From assembly GCA_039881145.1 (NCBI GenBank), contig JAYKKI010000052.1:7321501-7385500 (forward strand): a stretch of DNA of 64,000 bases. Direction: 5' to 3'. Below the pieces are notes generated by a model that was given only the letters and a program-made list of their open reading frames with translations, ran no database searches and was not told the origin of the DNA. Below, piece after piece: positions 23,161 to 35,644 of the stretch. This DNA is from Druceiella hillmani (lineage: Eukaryota; Arthropoda; Insecta; Lepidoptera; Hepialidae). Position 1 is the first letter of the stretch. Each line of letters begins with the position of its first letter. The translations under genes and the position numbers were made by a program.

Positions 23161-24407
23161 TAAAATTTAATTCTATAAATATTAAGACCCTTGCACAATA
23201 AGTTCTAGAAAATTTAGTAGAAAAAGTATTTTTGTTTAAATTGTTAAACGTTAATTAATAAATTTAACATATTCCGTCCCAGACTTTATAATAGAGCCTT
23301 TCAGAAGAACAATGTCAGCCTGCATTGATTTTGTATGTAACGATTAAAACAGCGCAAGAATGCTTTTCTTCAACTACATCAAAATTCATGGTGGATGTCG
23401 GATAGCTTTTGTAAATTATTAATAAATTTGCTATTTAAATATATTTTGTGAATCTATGAATAAAAATTATAATCTGAAATATATTCAATAATTTTAGGAT
23501 ATTCACCGGTAGTTTGAATAATCATCACTTATACTTTTTTGATTTACATAGTTTGAGAAAAAGCACCCAGATGAGAAAAATTTCAAAATTTTCTTTAGAA
23601 ATATTTCAGCATGTAATATAAATTTTAGGCTACTTAATATTTTATAACTTTCCTGTTAAATTTATTCTCATTACAATATAACTAATATAATATTTTTTTG
23701 CTTAAAATCAGTCTACAGCTTAAAATCAGTTACCAGAGAGCGAATAAAAGTTATTTTATTTAAGAAGTTTTCTTGTTAAATAAACATGAAAAAATGGTGA
23801 ACCGATGAAAAAATAGAAATAAAATATATTAAATAATATTTATGGCTTTCCCAAACAGAGAGTATAGAAATTTTTTAGTAAAAATGCTCTCATTAATGAT
23901 ATTTCTTTATGTGTATGCGATGTATATAAGGTTTAAATGAAAATTAAACAAAATTTACTTTGAAATTTATTTGACATTGAACATTTCGGCCTGATTATGT
24001 GTTACTGCAAAATGTGAAATATTTAAAATATTTTTTAATTATAGAGTTCTCTTATAGTTAAATAACATTTCCGATACTACAATTGCATTCGGTAAAAATA
24101 AAAATTTATAAGCTTTGATGGAATAACTGTGCCTTTTTCAATATCTAAATAAATGAAAATTATAATTTAAAATTCTGTGATAAATAATTATTTTCTAATG
24201 TGCATAGTAATTTTGTATTAAACGACGTATTAAGATAGACTTAGCTTGATATTGACACAATATCCATGATGTTAAAAAAATCTATAAAAAATAGTGTCCT
24301 AAAACATTTAGAAAAAAAATCGCGTGCACTTCAGATACGTGATAGAAGTGAAATTTCTTTTGCGATTTGAACCTTGATTTGTAAAAATATAATAAGGGTA
24401 AAATCAA

Positions 24408-24445
24408 AGAGATAGAGAGTGAGAGAGGGAGAGAGAGAGAGAGAA
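24408..24445. repeat. (GA)n microsatellite
   Basis: A purine tract of GA/GAGAGG repeats, about 38 bp. Confidence 0.95.
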
Positions 24446-27400
24446 TGTACTAATGTAAATTTACAGATTATACTAAATTTGTGTAAGAAGACAAATTAAT
24501 AAAATGTCATTATAAATCTAGGTAAAAATCTAATAAAATATTCACATAAATTTACATAGTATAATATTAATAACATAATGTTTGCCTCGTACCTTAATTG
24601 TTCATATGTAGCATCTGAGGCGTATATCTACAACACGCGTATGCGCGATACTATCTTATTCAATCGCTTTGTAACATCGTGTATACGTCGCTCTTTTTTG
24701 CTTTACTTCCATGGCGTCGGAATAGATAGTTCTCTTTCTCTCTACGTCATATTTTTCTTGTCCCTCGTGTAAAGAAATGTGCCTAAATGTGAGGCGACCT
24801 CATAATTTTACTCTCAATTCTCGTCCACTTGTCGATTATCGATTATTGAATAGCTGCGTAAGAATTTTCACATCTAAAATTATTACAGCCCTATTATCTA
24901 ATTAGTCTTTTTCATATATGCACAATCATATTGCACTTAGATTGTATATATTTCAAAAATTTATTAAATTTGTAAATACTTAAATATTCAAGACTCACAC
25001 AAAAGAATCACGAATGTCAGTGTGACATTCGTAATTCTTTCTCTAAATAAACCAATCCCAAATTTAAACTTGTGCATTTTAATAACTTTTAAACTCTGTA
25101 TACTACATTAAGCACTCTAAATATATATATATTACACATAGTAAATAAATGAATATCTAGTAATGCTAAAGTTAAAAAATACTTAGATACGTACAATTGA
25201 AAATGAAGAGGGCCAATACAATTCGGTTCTGCGAACAAAAGCAGCAGACAAACAAGCATTTGTTATTAAATATATAAATTTCACAAAAAAAAATGAATTT
25301 CTTATCCCTAAAATATTTCTGTTACAATGATGAAAAAAATACTTTCTAAACCAAGAAAAATTTAAATTTGCTCTGGAGATTTTCAACAACTTTAAGGACG
25401 TAAGTAAACTGAAGGCCTGTAAGCAAATAATGGTCATAATGCATGCTTTCTGAATATATTTGTTCTACTTCTGCCAAATAATAGCAAAACTTTTCAATTA
25501 ACTTATATGAAATAAACACTACGCTTGATTCACTTGCCATTAAATTGTGGGTCAAATAAATGAGTGCCACTAAAAATGAGGCTAGATTGCTTCATACACA
25601 AATAATTTGAATATGGAAGCAAAAAATACAAAAATTTGTTTATTGAAATCTCTACAACAGCATGTACCCAACAACGTATATTTTCAGCTACATACTGAAA
25701 ATGAATCTCCAAAGTTAAAAAAAATATCATGAGTATATTGAAAACCAAGTTTAAAAAGAATGGAATATAAGATTATGTTTCTAGCATAGTCTAAATTTAT
25801 ACAGTTTTTTATAACAATCTGACATATCTATATAACTTGTGAAATAAGGCAACAAATACTATAACACAAAGGAATGAGCCTTTGATATACAAAATCTCGA
25901 CCCTTTTCGTCCAGTGAATTGATAAAAGGAGTACCGTCTTCTGATTCGCAGGACATAGAGACTACTGCGTGTTACTCGATCTTTCTATCCGTGTATTGTA
26001 GGAGAATTGAATATAGAATAGTGCTTTTCCATATATAAGAGAAACTAACTGCGCTCTGAGGGTTTCCTCGCATCATGTATCTTATTATTAGTTTTGTTAC
26101 TCTTAAATCTGATGTTTTGAAATTATTTACAGAATTATCCCCTCGTAATTATTCGGATTATATCATGTTCCTCATTTTATTTGCTGTGGGTAAAAATATA
26201 AATTGGTTTTCAACGTCGCCTGATCTAGACAACCTAACATAAATTGATCCATAGGAAAAACATTTTCCTTTTAAATATATTTCAATATGTTTGAAGTAAC
26301 GTACCTTCGAGTATATTGAAATATAATGATATGATTATAAATATATCTTGGGATTTATTCGTAGTGATGCCAAAAGACGTTTTGATTGGAAATTGGATTA
26401 TAGTCTCATTACCTTGCACCCTTAAGCGTTCTACGAATTATGTAACATTTTTATCAATACTATGAATCAAAACTTTCTTCAAGTATGGGCGTTTGGACAT
26501 AAAACGAATTTTTGGAATCGAATGTGTCGCTTTAGAGATTAGCCGGAACAAACAAATAAACACACAAACTTTTTCACTTTATATTTTAATATAGTTAGTG
26601 TTTAAGTTAAATAATATGAAAATCGCTTATTACTTAGTGTGTTTGAATATCTTCATCTGAATGTAAATGGGAAAAAATAGTCTTCTATTATCATTCTACA
26701 TTTGTCCTCAATATGCTCAATACACAAATATGTTTAAATTTTATGAATTTTCATAGTTTTTCCAAAATTTACTTCTTAATGATAAAACTTCTACATCGCA
26801 ATAGAGCAATCGATTTTATGCTTCTTTAAAAGAGATAGTTGGTAGACAGTAAAATTTCAAGTTAAAACTTTTTATTATGGGAAATCTCATTCTAGTTAAT
26901 ATTATAAGGTGTGTTTGTCCTATTTTTACGACGAAAAAAAAAATGGACCGACATGATTTGCACAGATATTGCAATTAAGTCGGGAAATTATATATGCTAT
27001 TATCTTTTGCGAGAAAAGTTTTTTGTTTTGGAATATTATTGAAAAGGGAATAACGATCCACTGTAGAGATGAAGCAATGAATCGATGTAATTTTTTCAAA
27101 CGTAATTATGTGTAATATAAAGAAGCAACGAAGTCGCTCCCTACAATTCTAATTTAGAGGAAAATATTTTTCTTTCCATTGTCATTTGCATTATAAATTA
27201 AAGAATATGAAGATTTAGTATTGAAAATCCCTTAATCATTCTAGACAGCGCTGGGGTTTTAAATACTTCCTATAAATGAAACTATAACCACGTGAGGGAA
27301 ACCTGTGATTAAAGCTAGTATAATATATTTGTGATTATATTTGAGAATATAACCTGACGAAAATTCTTATGAAATATTATGCAGCGAGAATTTTATGTAC

Positions 27401-27620
27401 TGACAGGAAATATGAGAATAAATATAATAATCCACTCTCTTTTTGCTTGCACTTTTTAAACAATTTTCTTTGTTAATTTAATATAAAAAATAACAGAAAT
27501 ATTTTGGAAAGAATGAAATTATTTATAGTTTATAATACTATCAAAAGCCCTATTCTTCAGGCTAAAAAGGAAATAATTTTCGGCTTCCCAAGCATTTTTT
27601 CAGTATTTAGACAATTATAA

Positions 27621-27621
27621 T

Positions 27622-27689
<68 letters not shown>
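27621..27689. repeat. (TA)n microsatellite
   Basis: A nearly pure TA tract of about 69 bp, interrupted once by GTA and followed by a T run. Confidence 0.97.
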
Positions 27690-27690
<1 letters not shown>

Positions 27691-28344
27691 TTTTTTTTTA
27701 CTAATCACCTTTTATATTTCAGCTTCTAATTGAAAGGGTGTATTATTTTTCAAGAAATCCTCTAAGTACGTAGGCACAGTTAACTCCACTTCCCCAATTA
27801 GGTTTTTTAAAAAAAAATGAATATAGGCAATGGGGAAATTGCTTGTAATATTTAATATTTAGTGTAACAAGATAAAACGTGATAGTAAATGTACTGATAT
27901 ATAAATTTTGTTAATTCGTGTGTATATTTAAATTGTAGAAAAATAAGGTACACTCCATATTATGCCTTAAGATGTTCTCTCACATTCTAACGTGATAGTG
28001 GCTAGTCATGTCAATCAACTTAACTAATCAACTTTGTTGAAGGAATTTCGACCCTGTATTGAACTAGATAATTAAATCAATAAATAGAAAAAAAAGGTAA
28101 AATACCTGCTTTGCGTGATATACGTCTGCATTCAAAATGTATTTGTATTTAATCATTCTACTACACACATGTCACATTGTATTCAGTTATTTCCGCATTA
28201 TTTTATAGATTGTAAAGTTAAGGAATTGCAACAAGCAATGTTTTCTATTCATTTAAAATAGCCTAATATTTGAAGAAAAAGTCGTATGTGAGTACACGTT
28301 GCCAGTGATGATATAAGGAATTGAAACCTTGTAAACCCTTGTAA

Positions 28345-28655
28345 AAATACTTCAAGTCACTCAGTGGACTATAGGAAATACTATGTCCGGAGTTTCCAAC
28401 AAAATATGATCCGTAATGAGGAGATCCGTGGGAGAAGCAAAGTCACCGATATAGCTAAAGGGATTGGCATGGTGTGGTGGTAACGAACAAATTATGAGAC
28501 ATTTGAGGAAGAGAGACCCTCGATATCGATCGCATACTGAATGGAGCGACCCCCGCTAGGTGTGTCGATGATCTGGCAAAGGTTGCGGGGAGCTATTGGA
28601 TGCAAGCTGCACAGTGTCGATCTTTGTGGGAACCTACGGAAATGGCCTATGTCAG
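28345..28655 (+). pseudogene. LINE reverse-transcriptase C-terminal remnant
   Basis: The plus strand translates in one frame as NEEIRGRSKVTDIAKGIG (28,414-28,467). After a frameshift it reads DDLAKVAGSYWMQAAQ, then CRSLWEPTEMAYV (28,567-28,650). These are the two conserved ends of the C-terminal region of insect endonuclease/reverse-transcriptase LINEs; the family pattern ends DDLVK.AG..W...AQDR..W....EAYV. The segment between them, normally LKWQWAGH...RRWG..., is scrambled by stops. Everything upstream of this tail is missing, which is the usual 5' truncation. It is a different copy from the one at 21.1 kb. Confidence 0.8.
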
Positions 28656-28699
28656 TCTTTGATGATAAGAATATATCTTTGATACATTTTTCTTTTAAT

Positions 28700-29598
28700 T
28701 AGTACATTATTTTTTTTAGATCTAAATTTGTATCAAAGAGTGGCGTGAAACCTACAATAGGTGTACACTTTCCGTCAGAAGCAATGTCAAAACTTATGTG
28801 TATTATTAATTGATTAATCAAACACTAATAATTTTATTTCAAGTAATCATTAGTCTCCTGATCGATAGTCAGTTATTTAATATATCAAAATTAAATATAA
28901 ATAGTTTTTCATAGAACAAGCAAATTATTAAAAAAATATGAAACCCAATTAAACGTATTCATAATTAATTGTATTTAATATCTACTTTAGTATTCTAATT
29001 GATGTCGGTCTGTATTTTTCTGACTATAAATTATAGATAAATTCTAAATGTTTTCACATGAGGTATTAGAATTCTTAACATATGTTTAGTAACACTTCTT
29101 GTCAATCCTTTGATAATAAGCTTTAAAAAACAGTATTTAATTCAAACCTTCTTGGATACTGATATGGATATCAACATCAATCGATGACAAAGTACACGGT
29201 ACAAATATATTCTCGTTTACACAATTTTGAGAAAATTCAACAAAGCATTGAAAATTATACGCCTACAGTTAAAAGAAAATGTTCGAATGTCTAATCATAC
29301 AAAGACTACAATAACATTGATATGGTACAATTGGAAATACGAATACACTAAGTCTCTTCACGTATTGCTAACATTGTTCGTCGATGTCACGTCTCTGAGT
29401 AGCAGAATTTCCCTAACTCAGTTTTCATTAGAAGTTAACACGCGGACTTTACTCTGCGATACAATGCTGCCGCAAACTCGTGCTTGGAATTCATGGTAGG
29501 CACTAAAATGTTGTGTGGATTCTGATATGTGGAATTTTATGTGGCCATAGCTTATATTAACATTTTTATTTGGTCTTTGCGTACTATGAAAAGAGCAT
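28700..29598. other. AT-rich stretch, nothing recognised
   Basis: No gene. The frame starting at 29,227 (90 codons) has no motif. Confidence 0.45.
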
Positions 29599-29599
29599 A

Positions 29600-31304
29600 T
29601 CTATATATATATATAACACAGTCGTGTTAATTACACCGTTCATAACTCAAGAACGGCTGGACCAATTTTTTGATTTTTGTGTTTTTGGATTTGTCTTCGT
29701 CGGGAATATGATAATAAGTATTAAAATATTGGAAAAATACACGAAAAAAAAATTTATGAAGAAAATTAATTTTCCCATACATTTTGTATGGAACGGCTTT
29801 TTTGATGACATATCGAGAACAGATCGATTGATATTTTTTTTTCATTGAATATTGATATGATAATTACTTATATATTTATTGAATATTTTTTTTATCTCGG
29901 TTTCGAGAAGTTTCCTCGCGCATTGGAAAAGTAAAAAAATCACAAATAATTTAATTGTGTATAAAACGTGATATGTGATAAATGACAGAAAAAAAAAGAA
30001 AAAAGTATGTCCTAAATGACAGTCACGAACGAAAATGATAATTGGTTTTTAATCATACTTATTCAGTTTTCGACCGTTATTTCATTTGAATTCGATTAAA
30101 TTAATTTTCTTTAACCGATTTTTTCTGAAATCCATTAGCGAAGAGTGATTTCAAATGGTTGAGTTAAATTTTATGAAGATTTTCACTTTGTGAGGTTGTG
30201 ATTGTGTGAGCATCGATAATTGCTTCATTATGTAATTTACTTGATTAATTTTTGTGTGATTAATTTTGAAGTGTTATTTATAATGCTGAGAGTCTAATCT
30301 TTTACAACGAAACCGTAATGCAATTCGACTTAGGAATATTTCGAATCAATCCACTGCAGACAAGAAATTAGACAGGAAGAGCGTCGCGTAAGTATGTCCC
30401 TACTCAGGAACAAGACAAACAGCTCAGTTGGCAACGAAAAATCTTAGACGTAATAATCTTCGACGCGCAAGAAAAAATGCTTCAAGCGTTGATTGAAATC
30501 GAATAGCATTTCAATACGATAAATAATTTACTGCAGCTCGCATCCTTTTGATAGAATAGGCCCAATGGATATTGTGTGCGACCATTGCGGTGCATTGAAT
30601 TAGTTCGCTGGAGAAACGCCTGGATTGTGCTCTCTCAGTGGCAAGATGAAATTGCCATTCTTGCTTCTGCCACCTGAGTCATTGCATTCATTACTTCGTA
30701 CCGAAATAATAGAATCACGATATTTTTTAACGAACGTTCAAAGATACAAGGGATGTTTCCAAATGACTTCGTTTGGAGCAGACATTATCGAAGAACACGG
30801 ATTCAATCTGACATTCAAGGTAATTTCTGCTAGAGGGAATAAACGTTTATTTTCTTTTGGTGATCATAATTTAATAAATCTAACTTCGCCTTCGACTTTA
30901 TAGACCTAAGGCCAAATTTACAATCGAATTAGATTATTGCAACCGATTGAAGATGCACAGCATAAATTCATCTAAATTTACTTCATGGGCAGCATGGAGG
31001 AACAGCTTGATGAGTGTAAAAATATCGAATCGGCAATAAAAAAAAATTTCTTTTCATGAATATCATATATTAGTTCGGTTGTTCATAACTGCGTTGGATC
31101 GCATGCCAAGTAATGACTATAAAGTCGCGATATTGATGTTATTTTAATTTAATTAAAATCGTTTTTATTTTGTTTTGTATATTTATTAAACTTAATTCAT
31201 TTTGAATATTGATTTAAATTTAATGAAAAACTGAATTTAATTTAGCTAATAAGTTTAAACATTTATTGACTCTGAGGCGGTATGAAGTTCGCCGGGTCAG
31301 CTAG
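29600..31304 (+). mobile_element. Helitron, complete ends, internally deleted
   Basis: The element begins TCTATATATATATATAA at 29,600 after an A. It continues with CTCAAGAACGGCTGGACC (29,646-29,663), the stereotyped 5' segment of insect Helitrons. It ends GTTCGCCGGGTCAGCTAG at 31,304, followed by T. TC at the start, CTAG at the end and insertion between A and T are the defining Helitron features. Near the 3' end, GGCGG...CGCC can form the expected hairpin. At 1,705 bp it is far shorter than an autonomous element. It keeps only the N-terminal coding part (30,400-31,140), so it depended on a helper. Confidence 0.88.
30400..31140 (+). pseudogene. Helitron Rep/helicase N-terminal remnant
   Basis: Successive plus-strand pieces match the start of the Helitron Rep/helicase protein. 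They include a basic segment with RNNLRRARKNAS (about 30,450), then FDRIGPMDIVCDHCGALN, a stop at 30,600-30,602, ETPGLCSLSGKMKLP (zinc-finger-like Cys pattern) and QMTSFGADI. Further on come DAQHKFI, IYFMGSMEEQLDECKNIE and, near 31,080-31,135, TALDRMPSNDYKV, which belongs to the Helitron-like N-terminal domain. Frameshifts and stops separate most pieces. The Rep HUH motif and the whole helicase are absent. The largest open piece is the frame at 30,625-30,903. Confidence 0.85.
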
Positions 31305-31305
31305 T

Positions 31306-31920
31306 ATTATATAAAATTACAATAACCATGTCAATATTTAAGGCGACTAATATTTTAAGCACTTTTAATTTAATATGTATTCTGGATGGTTTGCATTCTT
31401 AGCTCGTTAAGCTTAATAATAAAAGGTAAATGAATTTGCATAAAAATATGCCCCACAAGTTCAATCATAGAATCTGGGATGTCTCTGGTTCTGCAAATTG
31501 CAACAGAAATTTATCATAATTAATAATTTATCACCAAAAATGTGTATCACAAATTTATCATAATTCGTAATATATTATATATATCCTTTTTTCCCGTTGC
31601 AATGTAGCAAGGGATCCTGTGATTTTTTTCAACAATGATAGAATCTGGTGGATCGGAAAATGACCTTGGCTACTCTTTATCATGAGAATTATCATCATAA
31701 CTAATATTATAAATGGTGATGACAAAGTATATGATATGTGATATACTTAATCATTATTATTAAAAACATAATTTAATTTAATGTTAAATAAAACTATTGT
31801 TAGACTTTGTTGTGAAAAAATAGTAGAACTCTAATGGTACTGGTAGGTTCTAGGGATAATGGCAACAACAAAATTCTTTATTTGTGTGTGCTTGAAAAAT
31901 ACATAAAAAGATAAAATGAT
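31306..31920. other. AT-rich stretch, nothing recognised
   Basis: No gene, inverted repeat or repeat copy of note between the Helitron and the SINE. Confidence 0.45.
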
Positions 31921-31923
31921 TTG

Positions 31924-32105
31924 TATTATTTATTTATTTATATTTGATTGATAGATATAGCGGACTTATTGCTGTGAAAGTAATATCTTACAGCTGACCA
32001 AAACACCAGTCCAGCCCCGCTCGATGAGCGGCCGGGAATCGAACCTAGGTCCCCGCGGTGCGCCGTGCCGTCAATGCCGTCGTATGCCTTGTGATCAAAC
32101 CAACA
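31924..32105 (-). mobile_element. tRNA-derived SINE-like element
   Basis: On the minus strand the order is: a box A-like CGGCATTGACGG (32,079-32,068), a perfect RNA polymerase III box B GGTTCGATTCC (32,045-32,035), then a GC-rich body, and finally an AAATAAATAAATAAT tail (31,940-31,926). Internal promoter boxes followed by a body and a simple-repeat tail is the layout of a tRNA-derived SINE. The sequence does not fold as a tRNA gene. The 81-codon minus-strand frame over it is a by-product. Target-site duplications were not found. Confidence 0.55.
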
Positions 32106-32184
32106 CACAACGGCGACATGTATTTTGCATGTATAATTGCAATAATAAAAATAATATCTCGTGTAATAATGTTTAAATGACAAA

Positions 32185-35015
32185 TGCTAGTTATTTTAGG
32201 ATTTCGTACCTCAAACTACAAAATGGTACGCTTATGGCCTCACTTTCTTGTCTGTCCTTCAGTCACGACCTATTTTCGCAAAAACCGCGAACCACAGAAA
32301 CGATATAGACCCTGAAAATTGTGCATAGTAATAAATTTTATTAACTTACATATTTTGCTGACTTCTTAAAATATTCATAACAGGTATAAATGGGATATAC
32401 AAAAGTACTCATTTTTTTTAATTTTGTATATAATTTGAAATATGTAAACGTGTATTAAATTTTCACTCACGCTTGATAGGTTTATTAATAAACGCTAAAA
32501 AAAGTTGAACTGCAAGGCGGACTTTAATATACTTCAATTGGTTGCCATTTAATAGCAGAAAAAGTGAATGTACAAAATGAATTGAGTTGATTTAACATCG
32601 GAATCAGTATTCATGTATATATTCAAAGCACCTACTATCACCTCCTTATTTAATTAATTAAATAAAAAATGTTATTCCTATAAACTTGAGTATTTTAGGA
32701 TGTTTGAACGTGTTCTACTTAATAAAGAAATTATAGTAAAAGCAGAATAATAATGAGAACTTGTAGCTACTTTATGATTAGACTGTATATATACGATTAT
32801 ATTCCGGGTGTCTTAGTATATTTTAAAGCTATATATGATATTTATTTATTATTAAAAATCATAATACCTTCCTAAAATCTCGTTTCACGAATTATTCTGT
32901 TTTCGCAATATTTCTAAAGAGCTGAAGCTACTATAAAATTTGACAAGTTATGATTGTTATGATTGAAAGGAAGAGTAGATAAATTTTTGACGAAATTACA
33001 GATATTTTGTTTTATAAAAACTTGAGGGACCCGTTTAATCATAATAGCGAGTTCGCTAACTATGAAAATTTTTTTGGAGTGGTTGTACAACATATAAAAT
33101 ATCTGAATTATATATTGAACAAAATATTGTATGTTTTCAAACTGGTAATAATTAACGTAAATCAGTGCATTAGAGATATTTTTTTAAAAATGTCTGTATT
33201 TCTATATAAACATTTATGTTTAAAAAGTTGTCATAAAAAATATGATTAAGTGAAATTTCATAAATATAACATATTAAAATGTATATTATATTAGTTTCTT
33301 TTTACAGAAGCTTAATTGCTGATATGTGATTAAAATACATTAAAATCATACTTACCATTATGTTACACTATGTATAACTAACTGTATGTATTACCGGTTC
33401 CCACTTGGAACTTTGTTCATGTAGACTTCATTGATGTGGCCATATAAAAATCTATCTACGTTTAGAGATAGATTACGACACGACTATATAAGTGTAAAAA
33501 TCTCTTTTCCATTTTGTTTCAAAATTCGTTAGCCTTCAGTGGCAAAATTATGATTAAATTATAAAATGAAAAAGATTATTTATGTTATCCTTTGGAAACT
33601 ACGATCAGATATGGAAATTCGTGATGCATAGTATGAATTTACACATGCTAAATATTGGAATAGAAAGCGTACAAACTTCATAAAAATACAAACTTTCTGT
33701 TAGAAACTACTTAATGTTGTGGTGTGAATCTAACCTTTATGTTAATTCAAATTACAATCTATTTGTATGACAATTTTGCCATTATCCCCTCAGAAATTAT
33801 TTAAATTATTGGAGCAACCAACATCCATTCATGAATCCACATTTGAAATATTAGTTAGGATTTACTTATTAGAAATGTTCACCGAAAGAAATAAACTTTA
33901 ACATTATTTATTTTACGTATTTTATTTATCGTATCTCAAAAGGAACAAAACTGGATTCTAAATGAATTCAATGGATTCAAACAAAATTACTTACGAATCT
34001 GTTATGTTTCTGTGCACGTCTATTATAGCCATTTTTCTCTGATACCATTAATTTAGAAACTTGATCATATGGCTTAATTATATAGTGAATTAATAATAAT
34101 ATATTTCCGAAGTTAACACTGAAAAACATCTATTCATAAATTTTAGATGACATTTTTTATAGATTTTCTACGTCGTGTGGGGTATCAATCAAAATGGAAA
34201 AGTTATAAGGATTAGAAAACTATTTTTAGAAATTATAATATAATATCCTAGGTATATTTTTAATAATGTGCACAGATAATATGTTACCTCATTTTATAGT
34301 TAATCACTAAAAACTCTTATAGACATAATTATGAAAAGTACAGAGTTACTAGAAGTTAGTTTACCTAAACTTTGCGGAAAAATATAGCAGTGACTTTAGA
34401 TTTCACAGTTTTTTTGAAAACTCACAATGTTTTCAAGCATGTAAAAGATATACTAAGCAACAAAATAATACTAATATTTGAAATAGTTTAGTAGAATTAC
34501 TATGTCCAATCAAATGTTTATATATGCTGAAGTCTATGAAACAATAGTAGTGTGATTTTCAGTCATACCTAAATAATATTTTATTGTTCGATGTAGCAGT
34601 AGAACATTATTATTTTAACGATGGCTTAGTAGATTCATATAGAAGGACTAGTATGTTGAATATTTTCAAGTATACTAAAGTGTTTAACATATAATTTTAA
34701 AAGAATATTTAAAAGTTCTCCATGTAATTTTGAACGAAATACATTTTAATTTCCATACAATGCAATATTTCCAGTTATTTCTAATTCAATGTAATATAAA
34801 AATTCCACTTTGTAAACTCTATACAATTTGCCTTATATCGCTATATATTACAGTAAATATATTTAAAAGAGGATTTTGAAAATGTTAATCCGTTTTTAAA
34901 AATACGTACGTATTTTTGTAATTCGTTTTTTTCAAAAGATCCTTATATCTGGTCTTTATATTTATATGAATAAACTATGAGTATATTTGCATAAATAAGA
35001 AAACCGATTATAATA
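32185..35015. other. AT-rich stretch, no gene recognised
   Basis: Contains small palindromes only: AATCTATCT/AGATAGATT near 33,450, and a 20-bp perfect palindrome AAAAATACGTACGTATTTTT near 34,899. No open frame of interest. Confidence 0.45.
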
Positions 35016-35019
35016 TATT

Positions 35020-35640
35020 TTTGAAAATCTATTTGTTTAGTATTCACAGCATGCTTTTAGTACTTATTTTCATTTTATATATTTTAATGTTCTAAGCGTG
35101 GTCTCAAATTTTTTTAGTTACATTTTTTATACATAAGTACGTGTATCCGTAAATTTCATAGCAATTATTTTATGCAAATTAAAAGCAATTGAATATAAGA
35201 ATAGTCTGATCAGAAATATTTAGAATGCATGTAGCTAAATTTATATGACTTATTTTAACTTTGGATATTTTAATCATATTATCGTTACCTTGATTTTATA
35301 AATTATATTATTACTACAAATACAGATTTATCCATCAATTTTACTACAACAATTATTGTAATTTTTGTAAAACAAAATCAATTCAATATTAGAGCACTTC
35401 GATCAGAAATACTTACAATGCAAGTTGTGATATTTATATAACTTGTTTCCAATTTATATATTTGAATATTTTAATCCCGGCCTTGAATGTTTCATAACGA
35501 TTATTTCTATAGATATACATGTATCCATCAATCTTATCACAATTATTAGACACATATATAAACAAATCAGTATCATAGCACTTCGAGATACTTAGAATGC
35601 ATATATATATATTTTATGAGGGGGAATTTATAATATTGGA
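35020..35640 (+). repeat. Degenerate tandem array, unit about 183-193 bp
   Basis: A block reading GATCAGAAATA-TTA-AATGCA, followed by TTTATAT-ACTT, then ATATTTTAAT and a TATCCATCAAT-TTA block, recurs at 35,208, 35,401 and, shortened, 35,584. A preceding copy from about 35,030 lacks the first block but has the later ones (ATATTTTAAT, GTATCCGTAAATTT). The copies are strongly diverged, as in an old satellite. No reading frame is shared. Confidence 0.6.
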
Positions 35641-35644
35641 TTAG

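Larger units (their letters stand above)
23240..28340. other. Long AT-rich stretch with simple repeats and hairpins, no gene
   Basis: Contains a (GA)n tract (24,408-24,445) and a 17-bp inverted repeat with one mismatch and a 3-nt loop (25,003-25,019 and 25,023-25,039). At about 26,545-26,600, GGAACAAACAAATAAAC runs into TTTTTCACTTTATATTTTAATA, a phrase resembling the 3' ends of common insect retroposons. A (TA)n tract is at 27,621-27,689. Frames at 25,183-25,748 have no motif. Confidence 0.45.

Noticed and set aside
31938..32183. 81-codon minus-strand frame, or a tRNA gene, at the box B sequence
   Set aside because: The box B belongs to a SINE-like element. No acceptor stem or cloverleaf can be drawn, and the frame is incidental.
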